NCBI RefSeq assembly: GCF_025024155.1 | Contig: NW_026251804.1 | Span: 54,155-118,154, forward strand | Origin: Gamsiella multidivaricata | Taxonomy: Eukaryota > Mortierellomycota > Mortierellomycetes > Mortierellales > Mortierellaceae | Reading direction: 5' to 3' | Length of the DNA stretch: 64,000 bases | Part shown: positions 1 to 13,999 of the stretch, piece after piece | Layout: each line of letters starts with the position of its first letter | How positions within the stretch are numbered: the stretch's first letter is position 1 | Notes under the pieces: generated by a model | What the model was told of the DNA's origin: nothing | Seen by the model: the letters and a program-made list of their open reading frames with translations, nothing else | The model's database searches: none | Position numbers and translations under genes: made by a program

Positions 1-52
1 AAATACGATCCGCTGCTACATCAGACATGTATGACACTTATTGAACTCCCTC

Positions 53-55
<3 letters not shown>

Positions 56-88
<33 letters not shown>
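56..88. repeat. poly-T tract
   Basis: A run of about 33 T lies downstream of the stop codon of the C2H2 gene, which is on the minus strand and therefore reads it as poly-A. It could be simple 3'-flank sequence or the trace of an old retroposed tail. Nothing else is recognisable in the first 180 bases. Confidence 0.8.
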
Positions 89-180
89 CATTTCGGTGGC
101 AAAATGCGAATAGTTTATGTTTGAGAATGGACTAGATACAAAAAGTTGGGAGAGAGGGGAGGAAAGAGACCTAAATACAT

Positions 181-2822
181 CTAATTTGGGCGATCATAAC
201 CAGGCTCGCCCATCGTGCTCCGGTAATTATGTTCCTGGTGTGGTGGGGAACGCGGATAGTGGCTATATCGAATATCATTTGAGCGAGGTTCAGAATGAGG
301 GTCGATCTGTTGTAGGTGAGGCGAAACGCGACGGGGCCCTGGATGGGTGTATCCACTCGTATCAGGCTTCGGGGTCCCTCTGTTGTGACCGTCCTTCCAA
401 TATTCTTCAGAGTATGACTTATAGAAGTGCTGCCCTGTCGACGACTTTGTGCGTCCATCGTAGTGAGTTGGGGAAGAAGGGCGATGAGAAGGCCGTTGGT
501 GATATGTATCCGAAGCATATTCGCGGTAGGATGATTGTGAATAGCGGTAGTCGCTGCTGGGATAAGGAGGGCCATTGGGTTGTGGTGGCGGCGGTTGTTG
601 ATGCGAAGATTGATAACCAGGCGGTGAACGAGATGCTGCAGGTTGGAGCGAGCGTTGGTGCTGCAGCATGACCATCTCCCGAAAACTCGTCATTGTCAAA
701 GCTGCCTCTTTCTTCAATCGCATTTCGTCGCTGTCCTCGTCCTCTTCTACAATCTCGGACCCTCTCTCCCTGTGGCGATCATGGTTCTCGATGCTTCGTT
801 CTGGGCAGCTAGAATAGTCGTTTGATGGTCCGTTTTTGGGTGTAACTCCATTCGGAGGTAAGCTGTTGGACGGTGCTACGGGCGAATGTGAAGACGAACG
901 TGCTCGTCGCAGAGGAGTTGCACTTGATCCGGAAAGAGAAGTCGGTGACGGTACTATATTGGTTTCAACTTCTGATGACTGCGGATGATCCTCATTCAGG
1001 GGGCCGGCTGTGTTCTGATGCGCAACTTCGCTGATTCGTCGCGTAAGACTTCCAGTTGGAGGTGAGCTGGATCCTGTTATCGCGTGTGCGGATCCATTGA
1101 TAGGAAAGGTCGAAGCAGAGGGTGTCGTAGGCTGAGATAAAGGGGCTGAAAAAGGCTCATCCCTAGGTGTTCCCAATGGAGTTGTGCTTGCAGATTGGGG
1201 TAAAGACTGGGCTTGAGACTGAGATTGCGGGGAGGATGCTTCCTGTGGGATAAAGAGGATCGTTCCACTATGGGTTGTTCGTTGGTGAGTGATAAGTCTT
1301 GCGAGCTGAGTATAGGTTGCTCCACAGCGATTGTGGCGACAAACATATGGCCGCAGATTTTGATCCGTGTGTACGACGCGATGGTGAGATAATGAAGACG
1401 ACTATTAGAGCGCAAAAAAAAAAAAAGTACTGGATAAATACCACTTCCAGCTGCATGCAGTATACAGTATAGGCACAAAGCACATACAGTATGGAAAGCC
1501 TTTTGACAGTCCTTGTAACCGCAGAGATATGGTGGTTTCCCTGAGTGGATTCGATAATGCGTCGTGAGGCGCGAGGCAACCGTAAACTCCTTTCCGCATC
1601 GAGGCCAGCTACAGCGGAATCTATTTTGGATCGACCAAAAAAGGAAAGAAGAAGCGGCAATTGCCCAAAAACTAATCAGTAAAGATCTTTCAGTCTCTTA
1701 AGAGGTAGTAGAGAGCTCGAGCAAATGTCGGGCATTGATAGTTGCCAAACGACATGCGTAGCAAACAACATACTTTCCATCCGCGTTCCGCTCAAAGTCG
1801 GGGGTCGAGCTGAGTTCCTGATCAGTTGAATCCTCGCCTTGCGAGTCTCGTGCGGGCGAGTCGCTTTTGGGAGTCGATGGGGTGGTTGGCTTCATTGTCC
1901 GCTGCTTATCCTGGCCATCCTTATCCGTCATGACAAACCGGATCTCGAGTGGCTGGGCGTCATCCTCGGAAAGCCTCGGTGATGGGCGACCGTGCGGCTG
2001 CGCGTCATCATCCATGACCATCAATGTTGGACGACCAACCTTCCTGAGGGACCCATTTTTGGACTCTTGTTGAGCCGAGGGGGTTGGGGAGATAAAGAGG
2101 AAGGACGTCTTCCCACTTCTGGAGGCTATTGAGAGACATGTAAAAAACCATAAATCTTGACCAAGTTAGGATTGATGACAAACAAACAAGGCAAATGGAA
2201 TGGATTGATTATAACGTATTGCGCAAGGGAAAGAAGACTGACCTTGGCTACGCGGCCTTTTCTTGGCAGTGGATGTGGACGACGACAGGCCTTGCGGTAC
2301 ATTATGGTTCTTCTGACCTTGACTGAATGTATCGGTTATTCCCGCCGCTGCTGCTTGTGCTCCTATCCCTGTTCCTGTCCTTGTTCCTGATGGTCCATTT
2401 GACGCTGCTGAATTGTCTGTGGTGAATGTTGCGGGAGCCTTTTCCTTTGTCACAGCTACTGACTGTACAGGAGCATTGGCGCGAAAGGTATGGGTGCTGT
2501 ATCCATTACTGATCTCATTGGGTTTGATTTTTGGGTGCGGCGAGTTGCTGGTGCTACTGCTATTATGTTTGCCTGTATTGGGGTGGTGTGCGGACTGTTC
2601 CTCCAGTTGGGCCACGGAAACCGAGTTAGCGTGCTTCCTCGCGGAGGTACCTCCTGGGCTGCCATTGAGCGGGGTATCGAAGCGGAGGACAGTGGTGGTC
2701 GAGACTAGGGCGGTCGGAGGCAGTGGAGACGAGGTCCTGCCTTGGCCGCGACCGACATGGGTTGATTCTGACAGAGGGGCGACGGATGCCCCTGGGGGAT
2801 TCAGTATTTGTGACAGATTCAT
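181..2822 (-). CDS. C2H2 zinc-finger transcription factor (three fingers)
   Basis: Likely a nuclear DNA-binding regulator. Exons read by eye: 2822-2243, 2125-1774, 1620-1488 and 1401-181. They sum to 2286 nt, exactly 762 codons (761 aa). The start is the ATG of MNLSQILNPPG. Three C2H2 fingers emerge only after splicing. Finger 1 is C-x4-C-x12-H-x3-H (RCSWPRCGKEF...), finger 2 begins YLCGYKDCQKAF and is completed across the 1487-1402 intron, and finger 3 begins RPYVCRHNRCGATY and ends with H-x4-H. The linkers resemble the TGEKP type (HSGKPPY, HTDQNLRPY). The rest is Ser/Pro/Gln-rich and probably disordered, with a long C-terminal tail after the fingers. Introns are 117, 153 and 86 nt with GTCAGT, GTATGT and GTATGT donors. 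Its target genes cannot be told from the sequence. Confidence 0.85.
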
Positions 2823-2889
2823 TGTTGAGTGGAATGATGTAGGTCGTTGAGGGGGCGATGGGGCCCGAAGAGCTGGATTAGAAGAGTGG

Positions 2890-4344
<1,455 letters not shown>

Positions 4345-7300
4345 TTAATAGTCAGTCGTCTGAAGAGGGGTATCATCTTGTGGCAAACTCAAATCCACTT
4401 GTGATCCGGAACCCAGACGCGTATTCGAGCCATTGTCGTCCTGATCATCGGGGCTGTCCTGATTTTCGCTCTCTTGAATCTGAGAAAACGACCAAACGCC
4501 TCGGTTCTCAAGGGAAATCTTCTGTTGGTGGTATTTCTCTAGCTCCTTGTTATGACACACTGTGATACAGGTGATATTTAGGAGGCGGCATTGTTTAAAC
4601 ATCTCGTGCTCCGAGTCAGTGTCCATAGAGCTAGTAGCCTCGTCCAAAACTAGTAGCAATGAAGAGAAAAATGACAGCGTTGTCAGCTATTGTGTTCTGT
4701 ATTCTTTTACTCAGGTCATTGAAAAACTTATCATACTTACTTGCAAACATAGGCCGAAGGTAAAAGAGACGTGCAAACGCCATCTTTTGCATTTCACCTG
4801 GCGACAGCATTCGGCCCCAGTCCAGCGTGTATGTATAGTCGAAATCATCAATCAAATCTACGACGTTCTCAAGACGAGCTAACTTGAGGACCCTAATCAC
4901 GTCCGCATCCGACATACTCGAGGCGGTCTCGCTGAATGGATACACGAGCTGCTCGCGGAGGGAGCCATATGTCATGTAAGAGACCTGAGGCAGGAAAATC
5001 ACTTCCTTGCGGTATCGATGAGGAAGAAGGATTTCGCCTGCCCAAACCAAAGCGCAATTGAACCATTCATCCGTCAGTGCTGATAATTAATATCATCTGA
5101 GTGTGTATAAGAGGAAATGAAGCTGGCATTTGCACACATACCTCTCGAGACTGGCCATAATCCACCCATTGCGCGCAAAAGAGATGTCTTTCCAGATCCT
5201 AAGGTATTAAGAATAATAAGGAAGTCAGTAAATCCACGTCAATGCACATTGTTGGCAGTCTACTCTACCCATCACTTCAACCGCAAAAATGTCATGGCTT
5301 ACCGTTGGGTCCCACAATCATGGTATTAAGTCCAGCTTCAAATCTGAAGTTGAAATCTAATAACGGGCACAGAAATTGTCAGTCTAAACTCAACGATACA
5401 ATAGTGATCACTAAACGCTTCCCTTCCCGAAGCGACATACCAGACATGACAAGGTCTCCAGTGGGCGTATTGAAAGCCACATTTCGGAACCGAATGGAGG
5501 TATCCATCGACAGGGCCTCCTCGTGTGGAAATTCGATTGCAATGGTCTCAATCTCCGTGTTAAGTTCATCCAGCGCCTCCATAAGCTGCCCCAGTCGAGA
5601 CGTGTAGCCTGCGAGGTCGGAAAAGTCCGTGCTACATTGGATAATCTTGGAGAACAGATATGTCAAGTACATTGAGACGAATGAGGTCTAAAGGGATTGT
5701 TCAGATTAGTGATTATTCATTCCAAGGGTAACAAAGGACTGAGTGAAATGAACCACAGGTCGGCCGATCTTACGTACTCTGCTGATAACAGCCGAAATAT
5801 CCGAAGGAGGCAAGTGATCATAGCTACCCCAAAAGATGGGAATGGCGATGATTACGTAGCTTAGGATCGATCCAAAGTATGATACACTTTGCTGCAGGAC
5901 TATAAGATGGACCCAAGGCAAGAAGAAACAGACAAAACGACGTCAACCATTGACTCGAGTCGGATATTTTCGATCCGACCTTTCTCTCCTTCATACGACC
6001 TACATTTTAGAGGCAGCTCCTTGTAAATAACGTCCAGCTGTGTTTTGAGTAAAACCTCAAGCAATTCATCTGCACGGTCTTTTGCTTCGCCCTCTCCACG
6101 ACTGAAAGTGATCGATTCCGCAAATTGACGGAAACGCATATGCAGAAATCTAGAAGATATACAAGGTACAAGAGCGAGTTCGTTTAGTGCACGATGCATC
6201 AACGAAACAAAGTCCATTCCATCAGGATCGAGCACTCACCTGAAGTAACCTTCTGCCGATTCTTTATAAAAGACGGCATCGACAATAGGGTTGATTAACA
6301 ACCGACTGATAATCGTGCTAAGAATGAAATAGCCATAGATGCACAGTGGTCCGACATATCCCGTCATCTGCCAGCATTTCCAGGTGTAGAACGCGATGAG
6401 CAAAGGGATGATAATCAAATCCTCGACCATTTTCCTAATGGACTCTGATATTTTTTCAATGTCTTGTGTGATACGCTGGTCTCTAAAACCAGGAGTAGGA
6501 AGACATATTAGAGTTGCAGAGTGGCAAGTTAAGGCAACGACTTTTCAGTGTTTTAGTCCACTCACGGATTATCAACCTCTTCGTCGCGCATGAACAAGAT
6601 TCTGTAAAAGAGCTTTGGTCGGATGTAGATCTGGTGAAAATATAGCGTCAAAGACCTTCGGCTCTCCAAGGACAACAGACTGCCCAGAAGAAAGATGCCA
6701 CTTTTGCCCTAGACGCATGAATGCGTGATTAGTGGAGAGTCAGCACAATAAACCCTTGGGTCTGTGCGATTGAGCACGAGAGTAGATGGCAGATGGGACA
6801 TTTGGAACAGGCGGGACGATGGGAAAAGATGGGAGGCGAACTTACAAATCCCGCTAGAAAAACCGTTGTCAGCGAGGTGAGCAGCAGTTTCCAGAAAGCA
6901 GACGAGTCCTTGTCGCCCAGGACTTTGTAGTATCGCGAGGGAATGGTGCCCACATAATAAACGATACCTTCGTTCACGATGCAGAACAGAGTCATGCTGA
7001 GATAAAGCCAGAAGACCTTGGATTGTTTCCCGCAGTGCTTACTAAATAGGATCTTTGCAATCTTCCATAGACGCTTGCAGAACAGTGTGTCGATGAGGTA
7101 TTCGTCCTTTTTCTTTGGGAGGTGGAATCCGGAGATGGTGGGTCCCGAGTCTCCAGCAGCGGTTCTTGTTCTACATGAAGAGTCAGGATGACTGGAACGG
7201 AGGAAGGAGGGCTTGAGGGCCCTGAACCGCTGGGCGATGGACCGGAAGAACCCCTTCTTCTGATTCGAAGGGCCGTCGCACATGAATCTGTCCTGGTCTC

Positions 7301-7370
7301 TGACAGATCCGCTCACGGTGCGATCTTCATCCCTGGTCTCGTCGTCTTCGGTTGGAATCAAATGGTACAT
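4345..7370 (-). CDS. ABCD4-like ABC half-transporter (subfamily D)
   Basis: A membrane half-transporter. Human ABCD4 works at the lysosome with LMBD1 to release cobalamin to the cytosol. About ten exons join into one protein: a hydrophilic N-terminus, then a TM region (NEGIVYYVGTIPSRYYKVLG; FMRDEEVDNP/DQRITQD; SYFGSILSYVIIAIPIFWGS), then the nucleotide-binding domain. Walker A is rebuilt across an intron as GPNG/SGKTSLLRAMGG (about 5305 and 5190), the signature is LSPGEMQ rather than LSGGQ (about 4800), and Walker B is LLVLDEATSSMD (about 4655). LSPGEMQ, the IPSRYY region and AGYTSRLGQL are characteristic of ABCD4 rather than ABCD1-3. The start is the ATG at 7370; an in-frame stop lies upstream of the TTG that opens the frame further out. 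The tail after the NBD is acidic and polar. All nucleotide-binding motifs look intact, so the gene is probably functional. Confidence 0.88.
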
Positions 7371-9350
7371 GAGCTGAGGCAGGGGATGTCCCAAGTGATT
7401 AGGAAAGAGAGATGGTAGAGCAGTATTATTTGCCGCCAAATGGATTCAGGGCGACCTGGAAAGAAGGGTACCCCACATGTATCACACCCAGTCCAAACCA
7501 AACAAACGGGACAGAAAAAACAACCTTGAGTCAAACTATCAATTGAGGCATGGATAGATCTTTTACCACAACGGTGTCCTTGTTACTCACGCCTTGCTGC
7601 TGCTGAGTCTGATAAGCGCTTTGGTTGTGTATGCGTACTGGCTAAATGAGCGGCACACACGGAGGGGAAGGAGAAATTTAACACCCAACGCGTCTAGGAT
7701 GCATATCTCCGGCAGGAATCGACGCATGCGACGACTCCGACGATATTCACGATATTCTATGTTCTCCACTTGATGAAGCTCCATTCGCCCTGTATTTTTA
7801 TTAAAACAACATAGCTTCTAGGCCTGTTTGAAAGATGCTCCAGTGAGTGTCATAACAACCTTCATTCTATCAGGTGTTGTATTTGACTAATACGTTATTC
7901 GTGAGAATACTGACTGGCACGTACATTGATAAAAGGGTCACTTTCAGTCTCTTTGTCCTTCATTGGTCTTCTCCCACATGCATGCATTGAGATGGCACTT
8001 GATGGCGTTGAAATCTGCTCCGTGCGCTCACACACTTAAAGTAGTTCTGACTATGCCTCGAAAACACCCATCGTAACAACCTTGTTTGTACCGATAATGT
8101 TCAAAGCACGGAGAGAACTCAGATTGCATCGACAGTGAGCGCCAGTAAGAGGAACCAATTGCTTGCCAGGGTAGTGTTTGCCGCGTTTAATTGACAACAT
8201 CGGGCAAGATTTTCGATGCGAAGCTGTTGGCAAAGGCAAAATGAGTCGTCTCTATAAACTAGCAGGAAAAAGAACGCGCTGTTGAAGATGTTTATCTGTG
8301 GATGGCGGGCCTTGGTACAGGTCTTTTTGGTGCCAAAGTTGTAAGGCTATGAGAAGCTGACCCAACGATACTTTCCTGAAATATAGCTAACCTGAACGAG
8401 TGGAAGGGAAGGGGCTATCATTTTTCCCAGGGTCCTGTGAAATCGGTCCTGCTCCACAATACGCACATGGACAAGGCAGCAAAGCGTCCTGAAAGAGCTG
8501 TATCGGATGATCTTTCAAGTGCCATGGTCTGCAGCCTTATGTCTCGATTTCTTTCAAGGCGCAATGTCCCCATTTTCTGAGATTCTTATTGCTCTCTCTG
8601 TTAGAACGCAACCAGCAGCCATAATGAAAATAAAAGAACGAATTTATTTAGTAATGAGTATTACTTTACATATCTCATATGTACTCGTTGTACTTTCGCC
8701 GGTTGTCAGTGTCTTCTTTTCATCAGAATTTCGGCAACACTCATTAAATATCTAAAGCACTTCTCCGTTCATAAGATGTAGGGATTCAGCACCGATTGCA
8801 AAATGGCCCATGGAGCACAAAATGTATTCTTAAAATCTGTTGGAAGTGCTCGCTTGGGCTGAGTTATCCGGTACTCTTAAACAGTGTTGGCTCAGATCGT
8901 CTGCGCCCTCTTGAACATCAACATCTTAGATCCAAATACTTATGAAAATCGGTAGCATAATATACGGCACCATGGACTTTCGCCTAGACGCTCACTCATC
9001 GAAACAAAGAGTGATGCTGAGCCGAGGTGAGCTCATGATAGATAAAGTTAAATGACAACTCCTTATTCTAATGGGTCATGCGCGTAGTTCTTCTTGCTCC
9101 CATCATTCTTCTTAGTCGGTGCCCGGTTCCCACTGGGCCAATAGGCCCCCATGTGTCCCTATGAGTCCCTATGAACCCCTATGAACACCAATTCACTCTA
9201 TATCCCCATTTCACGTATAAACACCCACTTCTCTCTTTTCTCTATTCCATTCTTATCAAACTTCTTTCCCGCTTTTCTCATGTTCTTCTACACACATGAT
9301 AGTACTCTTTTCAGATACGTATTTTCATCTCCACCCTCCTCTATTTCGCT
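7371..9350. other. gene-poor stretch, no recognisable gene
   Basis: About 2 kb on the 5' side of the ABC gene. The first few hundred bases probably hold its promoter and maybe a 5' UTR exon (an open frame at 7587-7784 has no domain). From 7850 to 9350 I see only short unrelated open frames. Near 9155-9190 the octamer CCCTATGA recurs in four close, slightly diverged copies, followed by a pyrimidine-rich stretch. Confidence 0.5.
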
Positions 9351-9351
9351 T

Positions 9352-9873
9352 TCATTTTTCATGCCCTATTGCGCTTTCCAACTTCCATGTCTCACCTTGC
9401 ACCATATATTCTATACTCTTTCCCCTTGCTGACACGCTTTTACCTTCTTTTCGCTCAGCTTTGCTTTCTCTATAATCTTTTCGACCTATCGTCTCCAACA
9501 CAGCTTTACTGTCATCAGCAAACCTCTTCCACTTCTTGCTCTTCTCTAGGAGGTCCCAATACCCTGTTTGAGCGGCCTCGGCAACATAGAGATCCCAGGA
9601 ATTTCGGCTTTCAAGTTTCAATCTGTGCATTATATCCACTCCCCAAAGGGTTTATTAGCCCTAGCAGTACATTTGGGCCGGGAGCACCAAATCCTCGCAC
9701 TCCTCACTTTCCATACTCCCCTCAGGTCATCGTCTCCTCTGGTCATGCCTTCGGGACCGAGGAGCTTCACTTTCTTTTCACACAAAAACAAGAGGATTCT
9801 TAATAATGCTTCTGAACCTTTTTTTTTTATCCAGTTGGCCTCTTTTTGAGCCTCGCGCAGGAGGGGGGAAAAG

Positions 9874-9906
<33 letters not shown>

Positions 9907-10219
9907 AAGAGGTTAGAGTACGATGACTTGCAGCCTGCCCCTGGTATGCTCCGCAAAACCCTGCAACCAAGGTTGACTGATAGCAAGCTGAATCGAAGTT
10001 GTTGATAGGACTTGAACGAAGAATAGCCGAAAGCCAAATAATTGAGGCTTTAAACAGTTTTACTGGTGATAAATGAAACATCTGCCAGCGCCTCAATTCT
10101 TTGATCGAAGAAATGCGTTTAGCATAACTTATTTCGGCAAAAACTTGGGCTGAACGTTTAAAGCTTAGCCCGTAGGGCAAATTGAACGCATTTTGAACAA
10201 AATGATGCATATAAGCCAC
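9352..10219 (-). pseudogene. decayed coding fragments of unknown origin
   Basis: Two minus-strand frames look protein-like but match no family I know. At 9352-9639 there is a charged segment with the stretch FADDSKAVLETIGRKDYRES. At 9827-10219 a second segment contains FKRSAQVFAEISYAKRIS. They are in different frames, separated by a purine-rich GAAA/GA tract at 9865-9912, and neither has a convincing start or splice pattern. They are most simply read as relics of a repeat or transposon; a gene cannot be excluded. Confidence 0.3.
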
Positions 10220-10427
10220 GCCGATAACGTTTCAGATTTCGTGTTTTATATTTTTTCTCACCGCTACTATCCTTTGTTCCTTTTTGTTTTCTCCATTACA
10301 TTGTTTTCTTCGCCTACCTTTGCACCTTTGCACCTCTTCGCGCTCCTTTCCATCATTCGCTCTTGCGTTAAAAGGTAATGGACTCATTCCACTTTTCAAC
10401 CGCATGGAAAACATTTTGTCAGTAGCG

Positions 10428-10790
10428 ACCTGGCCTCCTTTAGCTCTAGCGTGTTCAACGGAAAGCTAACTTTCTCTGGCACGCCGACCGGGGAGGTAGC
10501 CGCGACAGGGTGGCCTCCAGTAGGGCCGCACGATGCATACCCGAGCTGGTGGTCGTGACGCTTTGCTGTCGGTCCATGTGGTGTTGGCGAAGGATGAACG
10601 GAGCCATTGTTAACAAAACGGCTTGCCTCCTTTAGCTCTGGCGTGGTTAACAGAAAGATGAGCTCTCTCTGGCATGCTGACCGGAGAGGGAGTCGGACAA
10701 TGTGTTCAGCTTGGACGCTCCATACAAACCCGAACTGGTGGTGGAGACTCTGCGTTGAAGTTCCGACAGACACATGTGCAACAACCTGCA
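10428..10790. repeat. diverged tandem duplication, period about 189 bp
   Basis: The segment starting near 10428 (TGGCCTCCTTTAGCTCTAGC...) recurs in the same orientation near 10622 (TTGCCTCCTTTAGCTCTGGC...). Similarity continues through CTCTGGCAYGCYGACCGG and an AACTGGTGGT/GAGCTGGTGGT block. On the minus strand both copies encode the related motif T-P/L-ELKEA. Probably an old tandem or transposon-internal repeat. Confidence 0.75.
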
Positions 10791-11255
10791 GCTCATCCTT
10801 TGTTCTTTCTTCCGCCAAATAGCCAGGCGGCAATGCGAGACTGTATGAATGAGTGGTTGCTAACAGCTTCCTATCTTGTGTGTTTTTGCTTTTGTGCTCC
10901 AAGCCTCGCAACATGCAACACATTGCGTGGGCCAATGAAGTCAGAGAGGTCGATGGCAAATTGAAGGAGCATGTCTCGTTCTAGTCCTTTGTCAGAAGGT
11001 TTGGTTTCAGCAGCAAGGAGGAAGCGATGTCTCAGTACGGGCGGCTGTTGAGCTCGTCGAGGTTGAATAAAACGCGACAGGAGCGTTTGAGAACTGTATA
11101 TGATGACTTTGTGGAGGCACGCCTGGATTCATTCTGGTTGTCATGGGGCAGCACAGGAAGGTAGCGAAGGCTGAAGTCGAGAGGTGTCTTAACCAGGTCC
11201 AACATCCCAAAAGCCGCTCATGCAAAATCCTTGGTAGTCTGGGGATTTGGTTTAA

Positions 11256-11650
11256 GTCATGGACGATGAGGTGACAGAGCCTGTTTCTGACGCTGTGAAC
11301 AAGCACCTTAAAGTTCTTGCGGATAGGATTCACGGAGAGATTGCTGCATTGAATATGGGCAAGGTAGCTACAGACGTAGCAAGGAAGGTAGCAACAATGA
11401 TTGTAGAAGAATGAAGGTTGTAAATGTTGCAAGTTTTTGTTGCTGTTGTTGTTGAAAGAAAATGGGGGTTCATGAAGGAAGGGAGAGGCGCCATGAAGAA
11501 AGAGAGAGAGGGTATGAAGATAGCGACGGATGTTATTAAGAAAGTGAGATTCAGCATGAAGAAAGTAAAGGAGTATGAAAAGAAAGCGCGGGAGTGTGTG
11601 AAGAAAGCGCGAGAGTTTATGAGGAAAGTGGGAGGGGCTGTGAGGTTTTT
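11256..11650 (+). other. Lys/Arg-rich imperfect repeat frame, origin unknown
   Basis: A plus-strand frame at 11256-11414 reads like protein (AVNKHLKVLADRIHGEIAAL). From about 11465 to 11640 the DNA is built from degenerate repeats of about 30 nt around ATGAAGAAAG, encoding basic units such as MKKEREGMK, VKKAREF and MRKVGG. There is no family match. It ends at a T/G/T homopolymer block (11646-11672) next to the 3' end of the LINE, so it may be flanking repeat rather than a gene. Confidence 0.35.
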
Positions 11651-11673
11651 TTTTTGGGGGGGGGTTTTTTTTT

Positions 11674-13725
11674 CTAGCGACGTCCCCTTAATTTATTGGT
11701 TGTTAGCTCTGAGGCTGCCTTCAAGATGCTATTAGGTTGTGGCGGGGGTAAGGACAATATGTTCGAAGAAAAAGATCTGGAGGAAGCGAGCGATGCCAGC
11801 CATCCCACAGGGGTCCCGCGTGTGAGACGCATGTTATCTTTGAAGGAGAGGCGTCCTTGCTTATCCTGAATAGAGACTAGGTCGAGGAGCTCTTTGTCTG
11901 ACCATTTGGTTTTTGTGCAGTGGTGTTGCAGGAGAGAGATCCAGGCTTGGCGCTTGGATGGGCAGAGCACAACATAGTGATCCAAGTCTTCCACGGATTC
12001 ATGGCACACTGGGCACATGGGGAGAAAAGTTACTCGGGGCCAGTTTGTGAGGCGAAAGCTCGCATGAGGAAGTGACTCTTGGAGATATCGCCACCAGAGA
12101 TTACGGCCCTGCGTTGGTAGAGCCTTCTTCCAGAACTTGGACCATTGAGCCGGCATTCCCTCAGATTTGTCCTTGTGGAAGGGGAGCTGTGCGAAGCGTC
12201 GGAAGTCCCCTGTGGTGGCCTGAGCGAAGGAGGTCGTGGGCACGTTTATGTCCGCGGTCGGCAAAAGGATGTTGGTCATGCGGCGACGTAGAGACTGGGT
12301 GTATAAATCCACGAGGCTTGGCCGTGCTGTTGCCAGAACTGGTAGGCTATATTGAGAGACATCGGAGCTTGTGGCAAGGGGCTGTCCGTGAGGTGGGTCG
12401 AGACAGAGGCTTCTGCGAGCTTGCGCGCAGTGGTGAAGAGGCGGTGCAAGAGACGAATGGACCTTGTGCAGGACCATGTTGCCTTCCTGTCCAAGCAAAG
12501 CAGGGGCGTCAGCGGATTAGGCGCATTGGCGTAGTGCTGGAGGAGACAGCCGAGGATCTTGCGTCCCATCGAGGGCTTTTCAGATGTCATGTTCTGTAGA
12601 TACCTGAGGAGGAGAGCGTCCAGTTGTCTCTCGGGATCATCGATTCCTAGACCGAGGCTGGGGCTGGCTTGGACCGCATGATAAAGGTCTTGGTGACGCG
12701 TCTAACCTTGGTGAGGAACCAGCGAGGAGGGGGAATCACCCAAATAACGCGCCACAATGTTGTGAGGGCAAAGGAGTTGACCACCAATGTCTTACCCTTC
12801 ACCGACAGTGGCCGTTGGGAGTGAATCGCCAAGCAGGACTGAATCTTCTAAAGGCGTGTCTGAAAGAACCCCTCGACCTGCTCTGGGCAGATGGGCACCG
12901 GGTATCCAAGGTATCGAAGAGGTTGCGGTTTGTTGGTCAGTGGGTCTTTGGTGTATTCATCATGCCATCCGATGTTGTCAGCTGCGATTGCCTCGCGCAA
13001 CTCTTGATTGGGAGCCTTGGTGAGTGGAAAGGCTACCGTCTTTTCGGGGTTGAGGATGCCGTTGGTTGCATTCGAGTATGTCGCGAAAACGGACTTGGCT
13101 CGATTCGATTCGCTCTTATTGCGCAGGATTAGCAAAATGTCGTCAGCGTAGGCGAGCTCCTTGATCGGGTGGTGGAGACGGGGGATTGTGATGCCGCTTA
13201 TCTCGTCGTTTTGCATGATAGTGCGGAGGAGAGGCTCGAGAGCGATGTTAAAGAGCAGTGGTGATAGTGGATCTCCTTGACGAACTCCGCGACATTGTTG
13301 TATTGGTTTCGACAAGTGGCCGTTGATGTTGGTCCTTATTTTGGTCTGGAAGAAGAGGCGCTGGATGAGAGTTCTGAAAGCCTCCAAAAAGCTCATCCGT
13401 TCCATTGTGGCCAGGAGGTGGTCTGGGTGGACACAGTCGTATGCTTTTTCCATGTCCAGAAGAAGACCAATCTCCTGTCCGCCTTCCTCCCGTGAATGGT
13501 CTATCAGGGCGTAAAGAGCGAGGCCATTATCGGCAATGAAGCGTCCTGCCATGAATACTGTCTGGTAGGGCGTGATGACCTTGGGGAGGATTTTGATGAA
13601 TATCTTGACGTCGCAGTTGATCAAAGAGATCGGTCACCAGTTCTTCAGGTTCTTCCGCTCGTCTTTCTTGTACAACAGGATTCGAATGCCTTTTTTTTTA
13701 GCTCCCTAATCGATCGCGGTCTCTA
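11674..13725 (-). mobile_element. 5'-truncated, broken LINE (non-LTR retrotransposon)
   Basis: Reverse-transcriptase motifs in the minus frame 13624-12848: LLLDMEKAYDCVHPDHLL, GVRQGDPLSPLLFN, the catalytic ELAYADDILLIL (YADD box) and a PLRYLGYPV thumb block. The frame continues to 12647 past an in-frame stop. A shifted frame (12498-11674) carries the C-terminal zinc-binding reverse-transcriptase tail, C-P-V-C followed by H and C. At 13636-13634 a TGA stands where the conserved NW-R-PISL arginine is expected. No endonuclease domain is found upstream, so the copy is 5'-truncated. An A/C/A homopolymer block at 11672-11646 (minus sense) fits a degenerate 3' tail. Dead copy. Confidence 0.9.
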
Positions 13726-13999
13726 GATTCTCCACAAAATGCCACGATATGCCTTTACAACATCGAGTCCTCATATTTTATTTATATAAGTGAAGCGTTA
13801 CGTCCATTACTGCTCATAAGCTGCGAACTACTTTACTGCTTTTGTGTATTGATCCTTTTGCTTCGACGCAGATCCCCTGCTCTGTTATCGCTCTAGGATT
13901 GTCCGGCGACACGAATAAAGGTCTTTGCGATCTCATAATAGCGTATGCTGATGTGCAGCGATTCCGGATCCCTTCGCAATCGTCTTCTCTCTGGTTTAA

